A stretch of 64,000 bases of DNA from Trematomus loennbergii (taxonomy: Eukaryota; Chordata; Actinopteri; Perciformes; Nototheniidae): NCBI GenBank assembly GCA_012861695.1, contig JAAOOA010000033.1:20623934-20687933 (forward strand), given 5' to 3'. The notes below the pieces were generated by a model. It searched no databases and was not told where the DNA came from. It was given only the letters and a program-made list of their open reading frames with translations. Within the stretch, counting starts at the first letter, position 1, and each line of letters opens with the position of its first letter. Below, in pieces: positions 35,901 to 47,900 of the stretch. Both the position numbers and the translations under genes were made by a program.

Positions 35901-38900
35901 GGGATGATTTTCATTTTCTACTTCTCAAAACAAAAAATTTAAATCACTAGAAAACAGAAACAAAAAAAATACAGTTTTTTCATATTCTGCTACCGGAAGT
36001 TACCGTACAAAATAAGAGCGCAGATGAGGACGGTCAATCCGTGTATCTACGATCCATTTGTTTTCACAACGAAAACAGCCAAGACGCATATTGAGCCCAG
36101 AAAATGAATGTTATTAAGGGCTGTAAATATAATAGGCCTATGTCTAAAATGGACAACATTGTTAGGAGATTTCAACTATACAGCGATTCTGCACTGCGGT
36201 CAACTCAGCCATCTCTCCAGTTTGTTATTATTTTTTCTGCCATTAGTCAGTAGGCAGCAGCATTTTACACCTTGGAAAGTCTTGCCTGCTATTTAAATTG
36301 ACTTTGGTTGAAGTTAATAACAATATTGATATTATATAGATATATAGATATAGCATATCATTGATGCAGTCTTCTGAACACTTTTAAAATAAAATACTGC
36401 AAATTAAGAATATTTGTAATGTTCTGCACAGATAGTGCATTAACTTGAATTTAAAAACACGTGGCAACTTTATTAATACCGCAGATGAAAAGATTTGTGG
36501 AAGGATAAATTCTTCATGGGCTTCAATGGCTCTCTAGATAAAGGGTGTTTTATGGTTGCTTGTATTATCCTCAGATAGTGGTTTGTTTAAATAACTAGTG
36601 ACATTTTAATAAATATTGAAAAAAAGGGTCCAAAAAAGGCATATATATATATATATTATATATATATATATATAGATATATAACCTGGCCGGCTCAGCCA
36701 GTCTGTATTTCTTCAAGCACCACAAGATTCAGAGTTTATAAAGTACAATTCTGGGCCATTGATTGTGTCATTTCTCCAAACACATACAGTAAAAAGGCCT
36801 GTTTTTGAAGCCTTCAAATGGTGCAGGAAAAGGACTTTACATTGTATTATACTTAAAGACAGGACTATTCAGTTAAGAGAAGAGAAAAAAGGAAAAAAAA
36901 CTGTTATAATGGGTGATGTAACATTAATGACAGACATAATATAAGGTCCTTGGCACTCAGACTTTAGAGGGGTCATTTTGTGATCATGGGGCATCACCCT
37001 TACAGCATCAGGACAATATCATATGGAGTCAGACACTGGAAGTGTGCTGGAGGCTGATGCGTTGACTGGGACTGATGGAAGGATGAGGTTGATGAGACTG
37101 AAGAATCTGCGAGGAACGAACTAGCGGCTGAGGAATAATTATATATTAAAAGACAGCAGCCCCATAAGAGGCCAACCAGAGTGACAGAGTGTGTTACTTT
37201 GCTGAAGGATATTTGTGACCAGCTATCCAGGCCAGACTCTAAAGACTTTCCAAGGTGTAAAATGCTGCTGCCGGAGTACTGACTGGAAGTATTGCTGATA
37301 TCATGTCTACCATCCTCTTAAAATACTCTGTCCAACAATATCAGTCTCAGGAAGAAAGGTGTTTTAACGCTTATTAAAAGAAAAACATGCATTCTTACTC
37401 GGGAGGGGACATTGACAGAGGATTACTGGAAAAGTACACAGTAAGTACTTCATAGTACTGTGGGGGTAGTTTCAATAGTACTGAGTCCAACAGGATCAGT
37501 CTCACGAAGAACTAATGGCAACAAAAAAGAATTCCCTCATCAAACTTAGCAGAAGTGGCTTGATTTTGTTCTCAGCAGGTGACTTTGACAGAGGATTTCT
37601 CAAAAAGTACACAGTAAAAGTACTTCAATGTATTATAGTAGTAGGCTTACTAATACAAAGTCAAACAGTATCAATTTCATTCAAAACTAATGGTAAAATT
37701 GTCTTTTTATCACTCATCAAAGATAGCAGAAAACATGCATTATGTAGCCTACTATGGAGGGGACTCTGACAGAGGATTACTCACAAAGTACACAGTAAAA
37801 GTACTTCATTTTATTTATGGTAGCAGTCAAACTAATACCGAGTCCAACAGTGTCAGTTTTATTAAGAACTGTCAACGGGGGGGTGGAGAGACACTATGGA
37901 CGCTCGTGATATGTCAGCGGGGGGGGGGGTACTGTCAGCGCAACTTAGCCTACATGATGCCGTTTAAAACATAATAATAAAGGGTGGTGCCGGCCGTCAG
38001 CGAACCGAGCCGGCCTTTCTCCGCATCTGATTTATGTCATAAATCAGATTTTAGAAAAGCGTTTTAGCCAATCAAAATGAAATATGCGGGACATCGTCTC
38101 AATTTGCGGGACGCACCAAAAGTCGTGAAAATGCTGCAGTATACCTACCACACAAAGCGGGACATCTGGTCGTCCTAGAGACGGCTGAGTTTACCGCAGT
38201 GCAGAATCGCTGTAGGCCTATAGTTTAAATCTCCTAACAATGTTGTCCATTTTAGACATAGGCCTATTATATTTACAGCCCTTAATAACATTCATTTGCT
38301 GGGCTCAATATGTGTCTTGGCTGTTTTCATTGTGAAAACAAATGGACCGTAGCGTAGATACACGGATTGACCGTCCTCATCTGCGATCTTATTTTGTACG
38401 GTAACTTCCGGTAGCAGAATATGAAAAAACTGTAATTTTTTTTTCTGTTTTCTAGTGATTTTATTTTTTGTTTTGAGAAGTAGAAAATGAAAATCATCCC
38501 GTTTTTTTAATTTAGTAAATCCCTTGTTGACCATGATAAAGAAAAACGCCTTGTATATATTTCAATTTTGGTTTTTCAATTTTAAAACGAAAATTAAATA
38601 TCCTGTCGTTTTTTGTTTTTAAATATCCATTTGTGAAAAGAAAATCCAATGACCAAAACATACACTGACCACTTCAAAGTACCTTTTTGCAGTTTTCAAT
38701 CAGGATTTCAACAACGATATTTTGGAACTTGATATCCAACATGGCCGCCACAGTCTCCTCCTGTGCTCTCATCAGCGTGGGGCCGAAGATAACCGCCATG
38801 TTTGAAGGGGTCATCCGATTCTCGTCACTGTGACTGCACACACTGTGGACAAACATTATTTTGTTGAATAAAAGGTAACCAAACTCTGGAGTAAGGCAGT

Positions 38901-41900
38901 GTCACATCATCCTAGATCCTTTCAGAAAGACAGCAAAAGGTCCTATTGGGGTAGTAAAATTTTTTTAAACTAGCACTTACTTGATCAAGTGTTTGATAAG
39001 CATCTCCACCATCTCCCGATTCTTCTCTGGCAGTTTGTAGGAAAGAGAATGAATCTCACTCAGCCGAGTATCAAGATTATCGGACTCTGTGTTACAAAGA
39101 CAACACACAATTACTTAATAAAAGAACAGCATATATATACAAATCATAACATTTTAAAGTGTACCTGCATTACCCCTAAATCATAAACATGTACAAAATG
39201 TATGTAGTAAAGAATGTAATTTATATAATGGTTCTTTTAATAAAATGTCTGGATTATAAAAAATATTTGAACAGAAATGATTCAGTTATATATAAAAACA
39301 TCTGATTTAAAAAAGATATGGATAAGGGCACAGCGATAAATTGCAAAGGCATGACAGAGGAAACAAATGAAGTCTCCAAATCAACCTCAGGCCCGGATAA
39401 TAAACCATAAAATGAGGAGGCCCTATTCAACTTTCTTAGGAAACGCAAGCCAACATTTGTTTCAGAACATCCTGACGGAATGAGGCTGAGGCTAATAAAG
39501 TCATCGTGTTCTGTTTTACAGCGACTTTGTGAGACGGATTTAGAGGAGCAGAGGACTCCGATTTCTTTTAGTGACTTCCAGTCTGATATAGATTTAGTTA
39601 GAATTTTGAAATAGTACTTCAAAAATTATATATTAGTCAACTGATATGTCAAAAGCTGTCAATAGCTGTCAAAATAAGTAAACATTCTTTGACTACAGCT
39701 TTTAAACGTCAGTATTTTCTGGTTTCTTTACTCATCTATGATTTTCAACAAAACATTTTTTTTATAGGTTGTTAAAACAAGATCATTGATGAAGTTTTCT
39801 TCTGTTTGGGAAATATTGTTTTGACTGTTTTCAGGCATTTTATAGATCGGACAAGTAATTGATTAAACTATAAACAATAATCATTATTGCAACCATGATA
39901 TAAAATCGAAATCTGCATCTATCAAATAACAATAATCCCAAAACAGTGTGATCAATGCATATATAACTTGATCTTCTTTTATTTTTTGCAAAACATGAAT
40001 GAGCATGCATTTAATAGGGAACTGTTTTCCCTGTTCCTGTTACATGCTATCAAGGTTTATTGGTTGGTCCCAGAGAAGTGTTGACAATGGAGACCAATAA
40101 AACATGAACAAGCAAACCAAGTGTCTTACTTGCAGCACATATGAGGTCTCTGTGCAGACTGTAGGTCATCAGAGGTTCAGACAAGCTCCTGCAGAAAGAA
40201 TACACCACTCGTAAAACAGTGCAAGGCCACCATGAAATATAAGTCACTACTTCAAACACCAAGAAAAACATCAAGATTCACCTTTTGCACTACTACCACA
40301 GAAAGGACAGAGTCCAGCACGCATTTGCTATATTAAGAACAAAAGATTGGTCTTCATCTGGATTAAATCGGCATTAAAAAATGTAATTAAAATGTATTAA
40401 TAACCATAACTATAGTCTGATTTAATATATCTTATAGAAAAAGAATTACATCGATAGAGCACAACCATACACCTGGAATATACAGCATTTTTCACACATT
40501 GACTTTGTGTCTCCTACCCGCATGCATCTTCTCACACACAAACGTACCTGAGATAAAACTTCAGTGCACTTGTGATTGTTTTAACATCCATTTCGCTGCT
40601 GTGGAAATCCACATCTCCTGTGTGTGGGGTCTGTGAAGGAGCAAATCAAAACAAACAAGCAGAAAAACATTGCAAGTTAAACTATAAAATGTTGTAGAAA
40701 ACACTGAAAACCAGTTTAACAATAAGCCACGTGAGGCCATGAATTCAGTACACATACAGTAATTGCAGTTTAAAGAAATAAAAGAAAAGCCATGTCAAAA
40801 TAGGAAAATCAAGGGTAAATTATAACATTAACAATGGCTAAATTCCATTAAGGTGCAGAAGAATACTTGAAACTAGCAATTTACACAGAAACGCATTTAG
40901 AAATATTTACTGAGGTAATTAATCAAGCGAGAAGTAGAGTCATTTTCTCATACACTTCTACACAATCTGGCTTCTTTATGCAACGTGTGGAGTCGCCCCC
41001 TGCTGGCCACTGGAACGACTGACGGTTTGAACCACTTTGACATCAATTTTCAGACCCCTTCCATCCACTTCTTTTATCCACTATGTTCACCAGGGAGCTA
41101 GCTGCTCATTTCAAACAGCTGCTGTTTACTGAAAATAGAGAACAGCTGCCTGTTGGGGCTGAATACATGTCATGAAAGAGGAGGGGTTGCGAATCAAAAA
41201 TGATGTTTGGGAAAATTAAAGCAATGATTACAAATCTCTATAAGGCAATGTTGAGCTGAAATGAACAAAGACATGAGTGATTTTTCTTCTACAATTGGCA
41301 CCTTTCATCGACTGGCTGATAATTCCTTGTCATTAATAAAGACAAGCTTTACAAAGTGGCAGAACCTGATCTGTTTAACGGAGAAATACGAGCCCAAGGG
41401 AAGGCACACAGTGAATGGACAGATGTAAAAGGCATTTCAACTTTACAGGCTTATTCTCTTACCAAAGAAGGCATTTAAAAGCTTCTGCACTTGGATGTTG
41501 CTGCCAACTGTTCGGTACACTCCTTCTTGTGAGATGCCTAGAAAGAGGAGAGGGGGAGGTAAAAAGAAACAACAGCCATTATTATGATACAGATGTTCCT
41601 GCCTGATTGAGAATGCCCTCATCTGATAATGTAGTTTGAGACTGAATATGGTGCCATATGTGGATCATGAGGCAAATTCCATGTTTCGGACTTGGATACT
41701 CCACTTCATTCTTATGAGATGAATCACTCCACTGAACATGCAGATACGGACTGTAGAATTATACGTCATGGTAGAATTAAGTTATTGGGATTTAAATTGT
41801 GTTAGCATGCATGGAGAGAGGGGCTTTTTTAAAGATGTGATCATAAAAAATCTGTACAATGTGAAATACACTATTATTTTAAACTTTGATTATTGTAAGA

Positions 41901-44900
41901 GAGGACATTTATCCCCTGAGTTTAGCCTGCTGGCTTGGCATCAAGACTATGCAACTATGACTTAACTGCGCCCCCTTCAGGGCATGTAGGCACACTAACA
42001 GAGTTAAAGAACACTGGGATTAATGTCAAAAAGGAGAATTCACCTTTTGTTTCAATGTAGTTGATGCACTTTCGCACAAACTTGAATCCTGTTTCATTCA
42101 GTTCCACTGTGGAAGTAAAAGAAGGATAAAGCAGCTTTAACAGCAGACATCTTTTATTTGACATGAGATTAAACGAGAGACATTAATGTATCACTGTGTA
42201 CATTCATCAACATCACAGCGTAATACAGGGAGTGATGACTGACTCACTTTCAGCTTGATTGTGAATTGGGGAATTATAGATCTGAAATGGAAAAAAAACA
42301 AAAGATGTCAAAACAAAATGAAGTCTGAGAAACATCTGGAAAATATCTATGCTGGTCTTCAGCTTGATTAATGAACACGTTTGTCTTCAGACTAAAAATG
42401 AGAGAAACATTTCATGCTGGCAGGAGGAAACTGTAAACCACTCTAAATAGCTTCCCAGATAATGAATGGCAGGGATTCTCAGAGTGGGGACACCAGCATA
42501 CTGTCAGGAGGTTAATGAAATCATTTGCTATAAATTAAAAAGATTTGGAAAGTGATTTTCTACAGATAGGGACTATTTCAGCCAATAAAAAAAAGTATCT
42601 CATGTCCATTACTCCCACCAATGTTAGCTTTTGGCAAATAGAAACTCTGATATGATTGTAAGTTTGTTTCTTTTTAAAGTTAGCTTTTATCTCAATTGAT
42701 GGGGACTTTGAAAGCCTACAGTAGCTACTGTTGTTTGCAGAAAGCTTGAATGATCAAATAATAGAAAAATACAAATCTGTCTAGTTGAGTCCAAATGCAA
42801 TTTTAATAAAATGACCCTGAGTTAAAAAGAGTGGTATTAACATGATTCAAATTAAAGTGTGTTCCCGTTATCACTTTGTAACATGTCTAAAGTATTTAAG
42901 TTAATATGTTTTATAAACCGTTTAATTCCAATGGCATCTAAAAGTAAACGTTAAACAAATTCAAATTTAAAAAATAATAATGAAGAGAAAAAATATGCAG
43001 GTGGAGGAAAAATAAAAAGTTATTCCGGAGTCAAAAACATCAAACTAATGAAAGGAATTGACCAGTACATGACTTCGGGCATACTGCTAACACAGTCAGG
43101 ACGTGCAACATGTTTATATCAAAGCATTGTCTTATTCTTCCCCAAACACAGCTGAAACTGTTTTGGTTTTGTTCCTCCCCTCTGATGGGTGTCTGAGGTC
43201 AGGCCCGCTCAGAGCAGCTGGGACAGGACAGTAGAGGCTTGTTCGAGGACTCTAACACCCGGGATGAGTGCTTGTTGTCACAGGTTTAATCATCAACATC
43301 ACACCCTGTTATTCACCCGAAAATAGGACAGCTACCACAGTCCGTGATTTGTTTAGGGATAAAATCACTCACTATCTTTTAAATCTATCTAATGTGTTCT
43401 GTTTTAGCATTTTCACTTGGCAATTAGTAACTTTTAATAAACAAAAAAGATCACATGGAAGGTATGATGAAAAACTGACTAATATGACCTATTTATGCAA
43501 AAATGATGAAACTAGATCAGATCATTTATTTACCCACCGTCAAAACTGTATAAAGCCGTCACTCAGAATAGAGTTAAGAAAACCTTTCTTTTGGCACTTT
43601 TATCTTATTACATTCCATTGGAAAGTGCACAAAGTGGGTCCAAGTGATCTATCTGTATGTGACGTATTGTGTTTGTCATATTGGCGCACGGTTCATACAT
43701 TGCGACCACTCCTTGACTTGGAAATGTCTTCAGAGGCCAGCGTCAGCCTGCTGCTGCCGCCAGAGCTCCTCTCTGGGATGTTCAAAATGTATGGCCAATG
43801 TGGGTCTGTTAAATATTATTCTTTGTTTTGGATAACTTTTCACAATATCATCAAATTACTTTTTTTGGGCTATTATTCTTAAAGAGGAAATATTCTGCTC
43901 ATTTTCATATTTGTATGTAGTGTCTCTACTGTGACATGTCTCCATGCTTTAATGTTCAAAAAGCTCTTTATTTTTCTCATACTGCCTGTGCTGGAGCACC
44001 TCTTTTCACCCTCTGTCTGAAACCAGAGCCCAGTCTGCTCTGATTGGTTGAACTGTTGTGATTGGTTAACTACTAAGACCCCATTTACACGGGAACGTTT
44101 GTGTTTACGCACCGTGTGCGTTTTCAAAAAAGTCTTCCGTTCACACGCATTCGATTCATTTAACGTGTCCGTTCACACGAGATCCCTGGAAACGCTGGAA
44201 ACGCTGTAGTACATATGCCAGGCCTGTAAGTGGCGCTGCTGCCGCCACAAAATACACCAACAGCAGCGAAGAAGACCCCGGAGCATGGTTGCCATGGTTG
44301 CCCTTCTGTTTATTCTCCGCGGTGGACGGCGTGTGCTCCTGCTGTAATTCTCTCCGGTAGTCCACCAGCAGATGAAAAACACCCACCTCTCCGCCTCTTC
44401 CAAGGGACGAGGGGACCGTGCGGCAGAGTTTCCGTTAAAAAAAAAATTCGCCGGTCAACATGTCCGTTAAAGTTTAAATCTTTAGAAAAGTGCCGGTCAG
44501 AGGTCTTCTTTGTTATTTATTGAGCTTTAAAACAAATTATTAACGACTCTATATAATAATATAAGAATAAAAAACGGAGCCTCTCTTTTCCTCCCCCTCT
44601 TCTGACAGCCCAGCAGCTGATCTCTGAGCAGGAGAGGTGGGGAGAGGGAGGCAGGGCTATTTCATCGTTATCAGAAAATGATCGTATAGTGGCGTACAGA
44701 CGGATCCGTTTGACCCCCCAGAGCGTTCCGTTTGCAGATCTATCCACCTTGGGACCCGTTATCGTTTGCGGGGTCCGTTTCTATCGTTTTGTTACGGCCT
44801 CGTGTAAACGAAAGGGCTCAACGCAAGAGAAACTATGCGGATACAACCCGTTTCGTCCTTGTGTAAACGGGGTCTAAGTGATGTCCCACCCCTTAGCCTA

Positions 44901-47900
44901 TCACCCCATTACAAGGTGTTGAAGCGCTAGCCAATAGAGGTGCAAGTGTTACATATTGATGTCACCATGTTGCAGAAGAACACGCGAGTGGGAGAGAAAC
45001 TCCCTCTGGAAGGAACTTTGGGATTTTAGCCTTTGCAAACCATTAACATGCACACAAAAAAAGCCTATATAACACACTACAGGAAAGTGAAAACCCAGAA
45101 AAGCACAATAGGGCCCCTTTAAAGCCACAAATAGTATCACACATAACAAAGAACTGCAGGAAGCAGTGAATATTTTGATTTTTTTCTAACAGAATTACTA
45201 CAATTGATTTATTTTTGAATACCCTTCCTGTTAAATAGTTTTGTTGCTAGCGTGCAAGTCAATAAGTGTAAGATGGAAAAAAGTAAAAGAAGAGCAAAAT
45301 GCTTTCAGAACAGGGCGAAAACGATGAACTAAAGGCAGCAGAGTATGAGGACGTTCAAGGGATGGGTTGAAACAAATAACAGTAAGCATGGAAATGCTGC
45401 ACCTCCAGGCCAAAGAGAGTGCCCAAGTATATTTCAGCTTTTCAAAATGTTAGAGGCATCCAAAGTATAATTAAGATGTAAAAGAGTGTGTGTGGCAGTG
45501 GAGATTACTCCAACTGCAGAGATGATCTTTGTATAGACCTGGCAGCAGAGCACTGGATCTTTCTGCTTGACAATATCTGGGCAGGGTGAATGGAAAGCGC
45601 CTTGTGAAACTTAAGAAGAAGTCAATAGGGAAGTTGCACAGGAACCGAAAAGTGTGCCTTCTGTTATTTTCACATCCTCTGGCAGTGACTGGTCTAAAGG
45701 TTTTGCCTACACGACAACCCTCAATAAACCTAAACCATCCAATATGACAGAAGCAACCAATAAACAAAAGAGTTTGAAGCTGCAACCAAAGAGGAACTGA
45801 CAACGTCTTGTTTCTTCACTGCTGAATACAGAAAGGAATGTGGGAGCAGCAGGGTTTGTCTGATCATTTGGCGGTTTTCACTTTCACAGAGGTTTCCATT
45901 AACACCTGAAAATGATTAGGAGAGCAGCAAGGAAAGAGGAAGCCTTGCTGTAGGGTGCCATTATTGAGCAGTACACAAAAGGCAAAATGTGCCATTTCAC
46001 ACATCTGTTATAGACAATTCATAATGACATCACCTGTGCCTACATCCTGCTGTGAGAAACAAATTACACATGTAAGCTGTCATTTCTAAATTCAGTAGAT
46101 TAGCTTCACTACACAATTGCCTGCCTGTATGAGATAAAAAGTTGGATGTCCCAAAACTTTATTCATTGCATTCTCCTCTCTATTAGCTAGATGCTAAATT
46201 CAGAATAAATGTCTCGGCTTCCTTCTTAGTTTCCATCAAGCCATTAGACGCCTGAAACAGACAGTTCTAACGTGCTATCTTTCAATATATTTGTACTTGT
46301 TTGGCTCACGATGATGTGTTGATGTTGTGCCAATGTACACCTATACAATAGTAGAACAAATCAAAACAAAAGAGGCAAAACTCAAATAAAATTATAAACA
46401 ACTAAGATCGCCTTTCTTCCCATTACGTTGTGTAATAAAAAACTGTGTCTCGACCTTTATATATACAGTCTATGGTCTCGACAGAGTCTTCAACACAGGT
46501 TATATATCTGTGTCTCTCAAGACGCTGGGAAATGTAGTCTTTAATAATCTCTTGACTACAGAGGTCACGATTGAGTGACAATATTTGGTATTTTTTACAA
46601 AAACAAAAGACTGGCTCTAACATAAACCCTCAGAGAAGAGATGCAACACATCAGGCTGAAGTAAAAAGATGCACCCTCAAAGGCTACATTAGGACATTTT
46701 ACAAAACCTGCAACCTAATAATAAACGTTGTAAGTAGCCTACCTGGCCTGGAACTAAAAGTGAATTATTTTAGAGGGCACATTCTGTAGGGACCATGCTT
46801 AGGTCACTGGTTCAAGCCCCATTTCGGACAAAAAACATGTTGTGTGGACTGGTAGTTGGAGAGGTGCCGGTTAACCATGATCATCTTAATGTCCTCAGAA
46901 CAATATTTATAGCTGTAGCTGCCTTAAAGGTAGGGTAGGTAAGTTGAGAAACCGGCTCGAGATCGCAAGAATTTGAAAACACACAACCGGAGAAAATCTG
47001 CCACTTCCTTATAGAGCCCCTCCTCCAACACACACGAACGCGCACATGACCAATGAGGGCACGAGATAAGTTAGTGCACAGATGGAAGGCTGACAGGCAG
47101 GTAGGCCATCCAATCATTTTAGCCGGCCCGGCTAAAATGATTGGTCGTGCTTTTTACAGTACTACGGCTTCCACAGATGACATTTTTTTAATGGATTTTT
47201 TGTCAAAGCACTTAAAGCTCCCATGTCATGCTTTTCCGGTTATTACCCGTCCCCTTGTGTGTTATGAAGGTTTTTATGCATGTAAACGGTGTGCAGAGTC
47301 AAAACCCTCAAAGTACACCCTGTAGCGAGTAAAACTCTAACACAGAAAATACCTCCCCAAAACGCCTCGTTGGAGATACGTCACTGCCCATTTGATTCTT
47401 CCGGGTACCGCATGATGTCATGCGGTACCCGGAACGAAATGGACCAATCCCGAAGAGCTATGGCCACACCAGCAGCGGCGGGTTCCTCCTCCAGAGGTTC
47501 GAAGAACCGGCATTTCACAGACGAAAGCTTCCAAAACATTGCCCAGTTTGAGGCCGGATATGCACAGCTTGTTTGGACCGTTTGGAGCAGGGGAAGATCT
47601 GGGTATACAACCTGTAAGTTTGCATTGTTATTTGTGTATTTATCAAACAAGACTGTTTAAATGTGTAAACTGTGTTGGACTGCTAAGCCATTGACACAGT
47701 GCTAACTGTGCTAACTAAGTTGCTAGAGTTTCCATATATCAACTCTAATATCAGCAGATGGCCTTGCATACATGTATCTCATAGCAGGAGAATGTCTGCA
47801 TTCACACACACGGAATACTCATACAGTATACTGTACTGTGATTTACCGTACATTGTGACCGTACATATACTGCATGTAGCTAACGAGGCTAGCTGTATGC

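Larger units (their letters stand above)
35736..38669. mobile_element. 2.9 kb element with ~480-bp terminal inverted repeats in an ophn1 intron
   Basis: 35736-36210 is the near-exact reverse complement of 38183-38669, both starting GTCAGTGTATGTTTTGGTCA. The interior (36211-38182) has no transposase frame, a ~175-bp tandem array, a TA microsatellite and a 12-bp-arm palindrome at 38025-38049. Flanks CTCTTTAA and CACTTCAA agree at six of eight positions, a possible decayed duplication. Superfamily unknown. Confidence 0.85.

Noticed and set aside
40985..41060. GTCGCCCCCTGCTGGCCA motif typical of a teleost repeat
   Set aside because: Looks like the end of a known fish interspersed repeat, but no boundaries could be set.
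43268..43882. 204-codon open frame on the + strand in the big ophn1 intron
   Set aside because: No recognisable domain, AT-driven composition, antisense to the intron, and its end runs up to a MITE. Treated as chance.
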